This document shows, piece after piece, positions 10,582 to 22,649 of a stretch of 64,000 nt of DNA. Both the position numbers and the translations under genes were made by a program. How positions within the stretch are numbered: position 1 is the first letter of the stretch; each line of letters begins with the position of its first letter. The notes beneath the pieces are model-generated. The model was given only the letters and a program-made list of their open reading frames with translations. It did no database searches and was not told the origin of the DNA. This DNA is from Rhipicephalus microplus (Eukaryota > Arthropoda > Arachnida > Ixodida > Ixodidae), in NCBI RefSeq assembly GCF_043290135.1, contig NC_134700.1, forward strand, positions 236,085,088 through 236,149,087, in the 5' to 3' direction.

Positions 10582-11875
10582 ATGATTCACCAGGGGATAT
10601 CCTGCGGACAAAAAATGTCTCTCTTGAAAAGTTGGGGAAAGGCAATCGACTTTCGCTTGTCGCATCGAAAATACGTCTCTGAGAATGACAGCGTAGAAGA
10701 TATGCGTTGATTTTCGTGGGCTTGCACCATTTCGACATTGTATATATAGTGCATCATTTTCCTTTCCGGCTTTGCGTGTTCAGACTGCATCATCTGGGAA
10801 ATCTGGGCAGGGCAGGCAGTATGTAACACCACGTATAAAGACCAAGAAAGAGACAAAAAAAAAATAAAAAACAATCACATGTAAAAAAATAGGACGCAAT
10901 CTTGCCAACACGCCAACCACTGATTTGCGCAGGCTTTCTTCTCGCGTGCCCGAAGACTGTTTGTTTGGCTTTTTGCTCTTGTATCCGGAGCACTTGAACC
11001 ATAATTTTCACATTCCCGCAACGCCAAGTGACGGTTCTTTTCTGATATCTGAAGTGGTTCCTCGACCATATTAAAAAAAAACCTCGAACATATTCAACAT
11101 GAAGGCACTATTCTCATCACCAGTCACTCGTGAAAGTTCATAGAGATGTAACACAAATTTTACCGTTAAAAAGACGACATATTGTGCGTGAAATATATGC
11201 AACAAAGAGTAAAAAAAACATTGTTTGAAACTTGTAGAGCAAAGAAAGGTATTTTTGAAAAAAATATCTAAATACGCTTGATTTTATTTTACTTGCTACA
11301 AATACAAAACTATGTATTTAAAAGAACCTTCATTTCTTGCCCTCCACAACGGCAGCTACGTTTTTAGTTATTGGGCTCCTAAACTCCCCCCCCCCCCCCC
11401 ACACACACCCAGGAAAAAAAAAACGCGAATGAAGGACTCCACGATTACGTACTGGGGCGCGGGCTGGCACTTTCAGAGACCACTAGTTTCGATTTCGACG
11501 ATATTAACTGGAAGGGCTGTTCGGACTCGGAAAAAAATCGATTACTGTAAACTTCGTAAGAGTTCAATGATGCTTTCCTTGCGGCTATCATGGATGATTG
11601 CATCTGATATTGTGTATAATTTCGCATTGAGAAAAATGACTTCATCATATGCCACAGTCACAAGCCATAGCAAGTAACAAGCAGCTTTAAGCCACTGTAA
11701 CATTGCTAAGATCCGGTATTCCCATACAATTAATACTCGTTAAATGAGCATATTAATTATAATCCTTTTTTGGATTAGAAGCTTTATGTGAAACATAAAT
11801 TTGACATATAAAAATCTCATTGTGAGTTCCTGTAATTAAGAAAGACACATTGATTAAAGTTTACGGTTATGTAGT
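10582..11875. other. AT-rich stretch; C-run at 11387-11400
   Basis: No coding or repeat family recognised. A run of about 14 C followed by ACACAC lies near 11387-11408. Confidence 0.4.
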
Positions 11876-11992
11876 AATGGCAGGGGTAACGTCCGTTACT
11901 TTTTTTCGTAAGGGTAATGGTAACGCGTTGCCTTTTTTGTAGGTAACGTAGGGCGGTAACGCGTTCCTTTTTTGTTGGAGTAACGAGTACCC
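11876..11992. repeat. GTAACG-rich low-copy tandem repeat
   Basis: Irregular tandem of GTAACG/GTTAC-type words separated by T-runs (GGTAACGCGTTGCCTTTTTTG and GGTAACGCGTTCCTTTTTTG are the clearest pair). The units are partly self-complementary (AACGCGTT). Family unknown. Confidence 0.5.
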
Positions 11993-11999
11993 TAGGGAG

Positions 12000-12305
12000 A
12001 GAAGAGAAATAAACGTTTATTTAGAAAACAGTGTTCCGAGCGAGGTCTGGTGTTACCCTAAGGTCGAAGCTAGAGGGTTTCATAGTCCAGGAACCCCCTG
12101 GCTTCGACTGCCCTCTTGGCCCTGGAGACAAGTTGTCGCTGGTCTTCCAGGTCCTCGAGGACGAGCTTGGCCTCCCACGTTTCCATTAGGTGGTCGTCGT
12201 TTATTCTTGGGGCTTGGTCCCGCTCGAGTTGCACGTCTTGGATTGCATGGCACTGGCATTCCACGAGCAAGTGTGCCAGGGTGTTTGGAACCCTATTCAG
12301 TTGCT
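12000..12305 (-). pseudogene. 5'-truncated LINE: ORF2 C-terminus, stop and AATAAA
   Basis: The minus-strand frame from about 12305 to 12070 encodes a C-terminus resembling R1/Jockey-type ORF2 ends. NTLAHLLVECQCHAIQ is a Cys/His-containing segment like the one following the RNase H or RT domains. It is followed by TWEAKLVLEDLEDQRQLV and SRAKRAVEARGFL, then a stop at 12070. A ~65-bp 3' UTR follows with AATAAA (minus strand, near 12012). Everything upstream of the C-terminal ~75 codons is lost, the usual 5' truncation. This family differs from the trinucleotide-tailed LINEs nearby because it uses a polyadenylation signal. Confidence 0.65.
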
Positions 12306-12451
12306 TCCTTTTCGATAACGGTTACAAAGCAACGCAGCGCGCCCCTGCGAGTATATGGCCGGACCGGTGCCTGGCGTGGCAACGCCGGCATGACGCGACG
12401 AAACGAACGCCCGCGCGCCGGGTCTCGTCGAAGGGTATTGACGTCTAGACT

Positions 12452-13330
12452 GTGGCATGTAGTCATGTTCTCACATGACACGCATGTGATAATTTTCATG
12501 TTTGCACCAGTCACATAACTTTGTCATTCATTTCGTCACGTAATACCAAATTTGGCTTATGTGAAGCTAGCGAAACAGCCGCGAGTGCATCATGAGCGTA
12601 GCATGTAGTCAGTTGTTACATGACACGCATCTCATGTTTATCGCGTTTGCGCCAGTCTCATACCTTTGTCATCCATTCACGTCCCGTAATTCCAAATTTC
12701 GTATAAGTGAGGCTAGAGAAACGGCCGCCAGCGCATTATGATCGTGGCATGTAGTCATGTTCTTACATGACACGCATCTCATGTTTATCATGCTTGCGCC
12801 AGTCTCATACCTTTGCCATCCATTCACGTCCCGTAATTCCAAATTTAATATAAGTGAAGCTAGCGAAACGGCCACCAGCGCATTATGAGTGTGGCAAGTA
12901 GTCATGTTGTTACATGACACGCATCTCATGACTATAATGTCAGCACCACATACCTTCATCGTGCATTCACGTACTGTAATACCAAATTGTGTATATGTGA
13001 CGCTAGCGAAAAGGCCGCGAGCGCATCATGAGCGTGGCATGTAGTCATGTTGTTACATGACACGCATGTCATGATTTTCACGTTAGAGTTTTTCGCTTGT
13101 GTTCGCCATGCAATCATGCCATACCATACCAGTTTTGAAACTTGCCATCTGAACGAAACCACCGCAAAAGCTGCAGGACCTTCCAATGTAAATCATTACA
13201 TTCATGACATACATGTCAAGATTTTCATGTTATGGCTACTCAAATATGTTCTTCATACAGTCATGTTAAGCCATACCAAGTTTGGTATTGATACCATTAT
13301 CGAAACGGCCAGGAGAGCTAAAGTCGTAGG
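12452..13330. repeat. tandem array, ~146-bp unit, about six copies
   Basis: The word GTGGCATGTAGTCATG (with variants) starts units at about 12452, 12598, 12744, 12891 and 13034, giving spacings of 146, 146, 147 and 143 bp. A more diverged sixth unit occupies about 13180-13330. Each unit contains TTACATGACACGCAT, CATACCTTTGTCAT, TTCACGT-CGTAATNCCAAAT and GCTAGCGAAACGGCC. The minus-strand open frames of 76 and 96 codons here are translations of the repeat and are not called genes. The array runs directly into the GATA tract. Confidence 0.9.
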
Positions 13331-13334
13331 TGGC

Positions 13335-13496
<162 letters not shown>

Positions 13497-13545
13497 CGCT
13501 TAAAGTCGCTGAAGTTCGCTACGAAATGCTTCGCATTTATAAAGC
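13497..13545 (+). repeat. conserved post-GATA terminus with ATGC/GCAT hairpin
   Basis: ACGCTTAAAGTCGCTGAAGTTCGCTACGAAATGCTTCGCATTTAT follows the GATA tract. The last part, AAATGC-TTC-GCATTT, is a perfect 6-bp stem with a 3-nt loop. The same ordered string occurs (reverse complement) at 59888-59930 and at 30182-30225, so this is the end of a repeat family rather than unique DNA. Confidence 0.7.
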
Positions 13546-16500
13546 CGGAACCAATTGCAATATTTTAACTTGGAATAGCAAAAAAAAAAAAAAACAAAAA
13601 AACATGCGACTGACTCCAGTGCCGTATAGAGGGCACCACCACCTCACTGAGCAAGCATTCACTCCTCCTACCAAACCTGACGGAACTCCGACGATACGTA
13701 TCTCAGTTGCTGTAAAAAGCAGGAAGTCGATATAAAGCGCCGCAAAAGCCACGTGCATTTCGCATACAAGGTTTGCTAATCTTCCTATCAAGATTACACT
13801 CGTTCCGGGGAAATCATATATACTTATCTCAAACAGTGACGTAATCGACCGTTCAGCTGACGGAGCAGTGGGGACTTTACGAAAAGGAATTGCTGGGTGT
13901 CCCTTCTGCCCTTCTTCAGGTTTTACACTTGCGTAGCCGAATTTAGGGTACGGTTTAGAACGACACCAATCTCTTGACAAGAACAATTTTTTGACAGGGT
14001 TCGTGACAAACCATTATCACCCAGAACAATAGCCTCCGAGACCAACAAGTGCTTTGAAACTTTCAGATAGAAGAAGGGTGCATGCGCTGTGTCATTGTTA
14101 AAAAGGTGGATTGCAAGTTGGTTGCCAATTTGTCCTTAATAAAGAAAACGTTGAGTATTTAATAAACGAACTTGTTTTGAGCAAGATTAGCGATAATACG
14201 CAAATTATTACTCGGCTTTGCTCTGTTCATGCAAGTTCTTGAGGGTAGTTGTTCAGCGAACAAGGAGTGCGAGAGGAACACACGCACCAAGAATAGAGGA
14301 GGCCTAGAGCACGAGTGCTCCCAGTTCGCTGAACAATTATGAATTACCAACTAGCCCACCTCTCCATCCGGTTCCGGAAGGTCATTCTAGTGGCACCTCA
14401 TTAGTGGACATTGAGGCAGAACTGGCTTTATATCCTGCAGTAATCTTCATGATAGAAAAATGCTCTTTGTGTTCATTAAAACAATTGAATATCTTGAAAA
14501 CTTGCGCCTAACAAGACAAAAAAAGAGAAATAGTTTACACAATAAGTGTAAATAATGAATCGACTCATCACGCTTTATTATCTGGCTGAAGAACGTATTT
14601 ATAGGAATGCTTAGTACTGACTTTAAAACTTAAGACTGCTTGAGACATTCACTGTATGACGCTGACGGTTAAAATATGAATCCCGGCACTTGTTGAGAAC
14701 CCTGTGAACCGTGTCGTACATATATACGTGCTGAACTTAAAGTGCCGTGAAATAGTTCAACGTTTTGTGCACGCGAGAGCACCTAACTCGTTCGGTGCAG
14801 CCGTGGATGACTACTGCGCCCGAAAAAGGGGTCCCACTAAGCTCGGGAGTTCACGATTAAGGTATTCGTTACGGACCCCTGGATTAAAACTTTAGAGCCT
14901 CGTGCGTCTGAAACGACGCTCTCGCTATAGTTGTGGAAAACTTGAAATGAATGCACTGCGATGAACTCTTTTCACGTTTGCTTAGGGAAACCTCGAACAT
15001 GAGTTTAACTACCGCGAAGACGACGTGGGTCTTACGTAGTTTTGTTTGAGTTGTGCGCGGTTATCACTTCTTGATTAGTACATTCCTTGAAGATAACTAC
15101 AATCGAAACGCTTTCAACTTTTGGTGACACCATGGATGAATATGGAAACGCTGCAGCGTCCTACATTTCCCACACGTTCTCTAGGAGCACGGAAACGTTT
15201 CTCCGAAGTTGACGAATACCATATAACCATCTGATTATTAGGCGACCTCATAGTTTTAGTACAGTATCTTGGCTAACTTTATTTCATTTCAGTGAACGTT
15301 AAGAACACCAGATGGCCTAAATTTTTGAAAAGCTGCCCTGCGGCGTGTTCAATAATCAGATAGCGGTGTTGAGACGTTATATCTTAGGTGTTCTTTTTTA
15401 ATTTACGCTAAACTGACCTGGTAGCCCGCCTAATGGGGTTAAAATAAGTCTTCCAGCTAATGCAAAATATCAGCATACGTTCAAGGTAAATAGTGGACAG
15501 TGCACTGAAAAGTTGAACGGGCGATTAATTATAAATAACCCATTTGAATCGTTGCTTGAAAATGAAATGCACCTAGTGCTGGAATGAAGAATATTCACGA
15601 CCACCCTGGGATTATTCTGAACTTCTGTCTAAGCCTGACTACATGAAAGTTTTTGCACTTCGCCTCTATATCTTAGTATTAACACTGAAAAGAAAAACGC
15701 AATAGCCGCTAAACAATAGTACTGTGGTTTTATGCCTAATAGTGCAATAATATATTTTATTCTAGTAGTGTGGATGCCTGTCTATTGTTCCAAAAATCAT
15801 TTCATTGTAACGCCGCTTGGTTCTAAGCTTTCTGCAAAATAGTGCAGGAAGGAAGGAGTATAAAGACGAAAGAGAAAAGGTTCGGAAAGGTTGGCATTAG
15901 CACGGTGGAGTAACCCGCTCGTATTCAAGGGAACAAAACGTCGCCCTGTTAAATAAATACCTACTTTTTAATTAAATGAAAGTCGAAAACAATTCAAACA
16001 GTTCTTCTAATTACAGTAGAAACCTTTCATCATAAAGTATCAGACTATTGCATACAGCATTCGCGTATACTTCCGCGACAAACGCGAGTGCCACTCAACA
16101 ATGTCGGCCTTACGCTAGAAAAATCTTCCGAACCGTTTCTCTAAGTCAGCGGCGTCTTTCGCAAGCGCGTCTTTGTGTGCAATGTCACTTCAGAACAATA
16201 ACAGAAGCAAAAAAATAATAAGGAAAACACCGACGAGAAAGCATCGACCGTCGGCGCTCTGGGAACCATCATTTCGTACAAGCAGCTTTTGAGCTACGAC
16301 TTTCATTTCGATCCTAATACCTTTGATCTCCTTTATAGATGGTCCTCGTCTTTTTAAGCACCTCCATTCTGTTCTTGCAGCCCTATGTTGCGCTGTCCTT
16401 TTTGTTGACGTCACTGGCTTGGCTTGGCGGACAGCGCGTTGACTCATGACCATCTAACTTCAGTTTGTTCAGCATTGCTCACGAATCTTCCTTTTCTGCT

Positions 16501-17479
16501 ACTCTGTGTGCTGCGGTGTTTTCTTTCCCCATCTGTTCTATTACGGTCGCTCTCCTGCCAAGCCCTTTGCTGCTTCTCTTGTGACGTGACCTGCAAATCG
16601 CTGCAATACTTTGTTTCATTTTACTGTCCCGCAAGTTGCGAAACCTGATCCATATTGTGTCGACGGGGCGAAGCTATATATTTTCGACTTCTTCCACACT
16701 TTCTGTCACAAAACTTCACTCAGTCATCTCGTTGTCATTTCCACTCGAGATTGAGTAGAACACGTAGAGCATCAGATCTCCCCTTTGTGTCTATATATAC
16801 TTACATGTCTGTACATGAATGGTACATTTACGTATACATGAATGGTTCAGGATGCCCTGAAAAGCAGAGTTTGTTTAAAATGTAAAAAATTGATTGCATG
16901 GAATCTCGTTCGTAGTCATTGCACATCACCACATAGCTATCATCGCATACTTCATTCATGCTATATGGAATGTAGGCCCCCCTCAAAGTAAGTCAAACAT
17001 AATCTTTCACCATATACGTGATATCTGTACGACACTGAATGACACAAGTATTTCAAGTGAGTTTGGCGGAAACCCCAAAAGGGTGGAAGGGTTAAGAAAG
17101 GGAAAGAAGACACCAACCCGTTTGTTGCACCAAGCCACACAGAAATCACTAAGGATTAACCCCGGATTAGGAAGAATCTTTCGGCAACTAAGATCTTTTT
17201 TTTTTCTGTTAGATTTGTACAAATTTCATAGTGGCTTCGTGTTACAAACGAGTGGCTGTTTTTTTTCTTTATTAACTGAATGTCACTTGGCGAAGTAGTT
17301 TAAAGTCTGCGAAACTAAGAAGATATACTGATCTACGCAGAAAGTCAAACCGCTATTGAAGAACTAAGCCTTCAGGTGTGTTCCAACTTCTTAACTATAC
17401 GATCTACCGCTGGTTGTGAGCTTAGAGCAAATGTCGTCACTACAAACACTAACTTTCATGCTCCCATGGTCCTTGTTTT
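13546..17479. other. 3.9 kb with no supported gene; small inverted repeat at 14243-14343
   Basis: AT-rich DNA. Inverted arms GTAGTTGTTCAGCGAAC...GTTCGCTGAACAATTAT lie at about 14245-14261 and 14321-14340, enclosing a smaller palindrome GAGCACGAGTGCTC near 14307. The open frames at 13537-13986 (minus) and 16894-17298 (plus) have no motif. Confidence 0.4.
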
Positions 17480-17945
17480 GTAGCAGCCGACCGACCCATT
17501 AACGGGAGACCCTTCCTTTACGCACGCGGCATGCCAACCGACCCATTACGGGGAAACCCTTTCTTTACGCGCGCCTTCACGGACCCTCCCGGCACCGCGG
17601 CGACAATCTTGGGTGGCCCGACACACGTCGAGAACTGAACAGCACGTGATAAGAACCGTATGTGGACGTACATGGACAGTTGGTTTCGTTCTCAGTGTTG
17701 ACAGTGGTTCTTCCTCTTTTTTACTTTCTTTCTTTTCTTTCTTTTTCTTTTTTTTCTCCCCCCATTTTTTCTTTTTTTCTAGTTCCCTCTCACTCTCGCA
17801 AACATGTTTCAAGGCGAGAGGGACGCGGCAGCAACGAAGTTTGGAAATTCATGTCAGTATAACTCATCCCCTGATGAAGGGAGGACCCCTCCCGAAACTG
17901 TTGGGAAATAAATATATTTATCCTTGTTGACAACGCTCCCGTTGT
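17480..17945 (+). mobile_element. putative Penelope-like terminal segment with hammerhead motif
   Basis: This segment begins with a 46-bp tandem duplication (ACCGACCCATTAACGGGAGACCC at about 17490 and ACCGACCCATTACGGGGAAACCC at 17536). A CG-rich part and a polypyrimidine tract (17705-17785) follow. It ends with the hammerhead-like motif annotated separately and AAATAAATATATTTATCC. The association of such motifs with Penelope-like long repeats is known; the assignment here also leans on the GIY-YIG endonuclease a few hundred bases away. No coding part of this plus-strand copy is present. Confidence 0.45.
17867..17906 (+). ncRNA. hammerhead-ribozyme-like motif A
   Basis: Read 5' to 3': TCCC, CTGATGA (17871-17877), one A, stem II GGGAGG/CCTCCC around ACC, GAAA (17894-17897), CTGTT, GGGA. 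The core CUGAUGA...GAAA is intact. Stem II is 6 bp, and TCCC/GGGA gives a 4-bp stem I beginning just after the expected UH cleavage position (UU). Stem III would be very short, as reported for the minimal hammerheads of Penelope-like elements. The extra A before stem II is shared with motif B. Activity is not shown. Confidence 0.5.
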
Positions 17946-17952
17946 GCCATAT

Positions 17953-18089
<137 letters not shown>

Positions 18090-18167
18090 ATACAAAGGAA
18101 CAGAGGGCTTTTGGGTCCGGTTCAATATTCACGGAAAAGTCAAAACAGACGCCCGTGCGAAGCAGTT

Positions 18168-18209
18168 TTATTGACATTTCGCTCGGAGTCCGAGCTTCAT
18201 CAGCATAAA
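18168..18209 (-). ncRNA. hammerhead-ribozyme-like motif B
   Basis: On the minus strand: TTTATG, CTGATGA (18203-18197), one A, stem II GCTCGG/CCGAGC with loop ACT, GAAA (18180-18177), TGTC, AATAAA. TTTAT/ATAAA can form a 5-bp stem I next to one mismatch, with cleavage expected after UC. It lies downstream of the GIY-YIG endonuclease on the same strand, where a Penelope-like terminal repeat is expected. Stem II differs in sequence from motif A while keeping pairing, which favours a structured RNA. Confidence 0.5.
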
Positions 18210-18478
18210 GTGTTTAGCAACATTGCCGTTAAAATATACAGGTCCATATCAAACACAGTGAAGAAACGCTGACAACAACTGATATCTATAAACGTCATCG
18301 ATGAATATGTGTGTGAACAGCTCAAGAAAATCTCTCATGCAAATGATACAATCATGATGCTAAAAGTATACACGTGTAAAAAAAGTAAAACCGGAAAGCT
18401 AAAAGCACTAAAATACAAAGGCACAAATACTTCACAGTTCAACGAACAATGTAGATACACTTACTATCACTAAGTCGA
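18210..18478 (-). mobile_element. Penelope-like 3' non-coding region
   Basis: Non-coding DNA between the stop of the endonuclease frame and hammerhead-like motif B. No open frame or known motif is seen; it is assigned to the element by position only. Confidence 0.4.
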
Positions 18479-18858
18479 TTACAGAGACAAACAGCTTAAT
18501 TCGCCAGAGCATTTATTTAAACCAGACGTGATGGTATCAAACTTGTGAATTAGGAAGGACTCCCGAGCTTCCCTGTCATAATTAGAGCGAAAGCCAGATT
18601 CAAGTAACGTAACCTTGAGGTTATTAAAAGAGTGACCAGGAAAATGCTCATGTTTTGATATGGACAGGTGCGGCAACGTGTTAGCGTGAGACTTATGATT
18701 GCTAAATCGTATTCGGAAAGGGCCTTCTGTTTGTCCGATATACTGTTTGCCGCATATTGTACATTGAAGCATATGAATGACATTTTTGGTCTCACAGTCG
18801 AAGATACCTTTAATTTCTAAACGAAAACACGCGCCGTGGGTTCTCGGACACAGCGCGT
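18479..18858 (-). pseudogene. Penelope-like retroelement: GIY-YIG endonuclease fragment
   Basis: Minus-strand frame, open from about 18858 to the stop at 18479. It begins with a Cys-rich lead (CPRTHGACF) and GIFDCETKNVIHMLQCTIC, then KQYIGQT, the YIG half of a GIY-YIG nuclease core, with the GIY half replaced by VIHM as is usual in Penelope elements. RIRFSNHKSH provides the conserved Arg/His helix. HFPGHSF and REARESFLIHKF follow, carrying a candidate metal-binding Glu, and the end is GLNKCSGELSCL. That order matches the C-terminal endonuclease of Penelope-like elements, which cuts target DNA for reverse transcription. The reverse transcriptase is absent; a second short TA tract (18859-18888) sits at its broken edge. 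No frameshift is seen within the fragment. Confidence 0.85.
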
Positions 18859-18888
18859 CTCGATATATATATATATATATATATATAT
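18859..18888. repeat. short (TA)n tract
   Basis: TATATA run of about 28 bp at the upstream edge of the endonuclease fragment. Confidence 0.9.
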
Positions 18889-20374
18889 TACATCAAACGG
18901 AAAAGGTTTGGAGTATAACATATTTGTCACATTAAAAAACGCTGTTATCACCCTCACTTGCCACACATGGGCGGTCTCTGACGCTCCGCTTAGTCGATGT
19001 AGATAATCTATTCGGGGAGAAAGCATCACGCATTAGTAAGAACAAGAAGTGATAGAATGAGACAGTGAGAGCATTTACTGTACCTAGCTACTAATGGGGT
19101 GCCGTTGTTTCGCAGGGGGATACACGATTTTGCTTTCGTGAGAGTGTGTGTGCTGAAGTGAGTATGCTGAGTGCGAGAAAGTGGACACTGGGTGCGCAAA
19201 CAGAGGGTCAGTTTCATCATCACTTTTCGACCTTGTGCTTCACTGAACGTGTGCACTATACTTACAGGTATGGTAGGAATGGTAAGGAGGGCAAATAAAC
19301 GCTTACGGAAAGTCCTTCGAAGAAGAAAACAACACCGTACTGTTGGTGTTGGTGCGCCCTGTATTTATTCGGACGGCAGCAGACTTTTGGTGGCGTTCAA
19401 CTCCAGTTAGACGCTTTGTGTTGCGCGTCTTTATTTTTGTATTGCAGCGAACAAGAATTGCTAGTGAAAGCACCAGTGAAAGTGTGACTCGCACCGGTCG
19501 CGACTATTTCGTGACCGCTGAAAGCATTCCGTGATACCCGCCTTGTTTGATGTCTCTTTTTTTTTTAGTGCATGGGTGTGCTTTACTTTAAGGAGAACTT
19601 GGAAGTACCAGAAAATATATCAAAGAAAAAGAAAAGCCTGCATTGCAATTTTATGTAACTAGAATTTAATGTTGTTACGGGGTCAGTAGATTAAATGCAA
19701 TAAGAAACGTGCAAAGGAAAAAAAAAATGCTTCAACGAATAACTTTACCAACAACGAAACCCGATGTTGTGGTCTCAAAAGGTCCGATAATCTGAGCGCG
19801 TGGTTTAGGTCGTGCATGTGCACGAGTCTACTTTATGCTCGGATAGTTCGTAGTTCACCTTAATTAAATAATCTGCTTGATTCGGCTCATTGGCACGTAC
19901 GCAATATACACGCGCAAAGATGGAAACGTGCCTGCGAGTGTTGTAAATGTTTGCGGGTGTTAGTGTGTACGCCGGTGTGCTGAGTGACAGCGTTATAACA
20001 AATTTTGATGCGAATGCTTTAGCTGACGGAAAAGAAAAAAAACAAAAAAGGAGATTTACACCAGAGTTACAAAATAAAAAGTTCATGCAGCTAAGAAATA
20101 AGGAAGAAATAAGGTAGTTTCGTCCAGAATAGCTCAACGGGCTCATCAACGTGTATCTATTCACTATGAAATAGATTTTGGGCAAACGCTTCGTCGTCGG
20201 TGTCAAGACTTATCCAACATACACGTGCCCACTGCCCGGCATGCGACGTATACCGACATAGTACTGAGCACAGGACAACGAATTGCAAGATAATTGATCC
20301 TGGTTTTCCATATCAGACGGTGAGGTGACGTGCGTGTTAGCCTAACGTAAACCTCCCTGAGCGACGTGTCAAAT
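18889..20374. other. 1.5 kb without supported features
   Basis: Short open frames only; the 133-codon minus frame at 19805-20206 has no motif. No repeat family was recognised. Confidence 0.4.
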
Positions 20375-20580
20375 CCACCATATGATTATAAGAGATGCTA
20401 TATTGGAGAGCTCCGGAAATTTCGTTTACCTGGGGTTCTTAAACGTGCGCCAAAATCAGAACACACGGGCCTACACCATTTTCGCCGCCATGAATAATGC
20501 AGCCGCTGCTACCGGGATTCGATCCCCAGACTTGCGGGTCGGCAGCCAAGTACCTTAGCCACTGGACCACCGCGGCGGGG
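20375..20580 (-). mobile_element. Ruka: Ruka-type SINE, 3' tail missing
   Basis: The minus-strand copy keeps the tRNA-like head (CCCCGCCGCGGTGGTCCAGTGG at 20580-20559; box B GGATCGAATCCC) and the body through CATATGGTGG. It stops before the GTTTTGGGACGTTAAACCCC block and the ATCA tail. Many substitutions relative to the other copies mark it as one of the oldest in the window. Confidence 0.8.
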
Positions 20581-22649
20581 TGAATTACCTTGTGTTCGAG
20601 TACGCCATTATAACGTATAAACTGCGTCGTGAATTCATGGGAAGTGTTGTGATTGATACTATATACTTTTTTTTGAAGAGGCTGTTCAACACGGTTATAT
20701 GTACGAATGTTTTCCTAATAAAAAGGAAGTCGCGAGTCAGCGCATGACTTGTTCATTCTTTGACATTCTTCTCCTCTTTGGGAGCATTGCAGACATATAA
20801 CAATAGAACCAAAAAATTACATATAAATGCGAGTGCGTCGCAGCTCAAGAAAAAGAAAACCGACCCTACATATTGACCTAAGGCGAGGCAGCGTCCAGAA
20901 GTAACTTATCTTGGGCGACGGAGATTTTTCAGGTGCAACATGGTGTCCCTGTTGGGACGCGATTTCAGGTTGCACGTTTTCTTGTTTCTTTTGTGTACGC
21001 TACCAACCATGGAGTGATGGGAGGGCTTCACATAGCTATACGCAATTGTATATACGTGAGAGCACTGGCTCATCCCTGGAGGCTTTCAAGGTGACAGCCA
21101 TAAACTTTCCCTGCCCCTCTCCCCCTCGCCTAAAGTGTCTAGACACTCCTCGAGCCTTACTATCAGCAGACTACAAATGGAGCTTCGTAAATAACAAATA
21201 ATAATATTCCCTTGCGTGACGACCGCTTAAGTGTGACGTATAAAGAGCGATCTGCTGTGCTATCGAGCGACAGCTATCCGCTGACAGCCCCAGAGAACCG
21301 CCCGTCGCTGATTCTCGTCCCAAGGGTTACCCTGCTCGGCGTCTACATGTTACGTGGTTCGTGACGGCTCCATTAAATGTTGCTGGAGGTCGTCGGACGC
21401 TTCCATCAGTCACTCATTTCTTTACTTAGTCGACTGTGAATAAAAAGGACGACGACGATGGTGCTGATTGCAGAAACAAGTGGCTTGCAAAAGATTGTTA
21501 ACTATGTCTGACTATTAAGGACCGAATTTAGAGAGTCTCTGTTTGTAAGCTTCCTTTACTGCCTCTTATAATAATAGGAGAAGGCCTAAGATTAGGCTGA
21601 AATTTTCTTATAGACTAAAGCAATGTTACATAAGCCACTACTGTGAAAACTGACTTAGGGTATTACACGAAGCGATGTTCGGAATTTCACGGACAACGTG
21701 AATAGCTGTTAACCGCAGAGTGTTCTCAAATCTTCGTAGCTATTCGAAGAAAATGTTTTTCTACAAAAAATATACGCTCCTTTTCAATTTCAGTGAGTCG
21801 AATCTATAGCCTAATCCAGCTACAAGTGAATATGCACAAAAGCAAAACAAAAAACATCCTACAAGTGAACCAAACCTATGGGTTTAAGTGATGTGAGATT
21901 AGGTGACAACTGTTGCTTCTGTTTCACCCTTATTTGTGTCGCAAAAGATTACCGCAGCGTATGTTTGTAGGCGTACAAACACAACACAAACAAACATAAC
22001 AGGCGTCGGGTGCAATATGAAGGTAATCGCGCGAGCGTCGACCAAGAGAAAACAGTGCCATGGCCCAGAATTCTTTTTTTGAGGAGAGGGAGGTAGTAGG
22101 CTAGCTTTCCTCGCTATTTTTGCTGTTCCTTAAGCTGCGGTTACTCCCGTCCAAGGAAGGTGTTTTTTTATTTCTTTTTTTCCTTACTGGCTTACGAGGA
22201 TAGGAGTGGATGGAATTTCACGCAACGCATTCTTCCATATTATCAGGAATTGAACAGCCTGAAGCTGCATTTAGCGTGTGTATTACGTCACTGCTGCCGA
22301 GGCAAGCACTGCCCGCGATGACTACATAAACTGCAGGCTCCCTTCATTTTTATTTTGCTTTTTGTTTCACAGTCACATAATTGACAAGCAAAGAAAAATA
22401 GAAAGAAGGATTGTTTAAAACATGATTTATTTTTGGTTCCCGGTCGTCTAGGATTTTGAGGAACTCGGAGCATCGCATTTTTGGGCGAGAGAGCGTGATA
22501 TATCTGATATCATCACAACAAAGGAATATCACAAAATGAGATTTTGTGCAGACGCTACAGAAATTAATATCAAATATTCTTTATAGGAGACGAAAAAAAC
22601 TTAGGGGTTTCTCTAAACTCACTGTCACTGTACATTTAGGGCTTCCAAC
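20581..22649. other. 2.1 kb without supported features
   Basis: Positions 21230-21400 are somewhat GC-rich and contain a TATAAAGAG word, but no LTR structure or coding homology could be established. Confidence 0.35.

Noticed and set aside
12669..13186. Repeated open frames containing MRCVSC-NNMTTCH
   Set aside because: Produced by the 146-bp tandem array; the Cys/His pattern is periodic repeat translation and not a zinc-finger gene.
21230..21400. Possible LTR with TATAAAG box
   Set aside because: No second LTR, primer-binding site or pol sequence could be found nearby.
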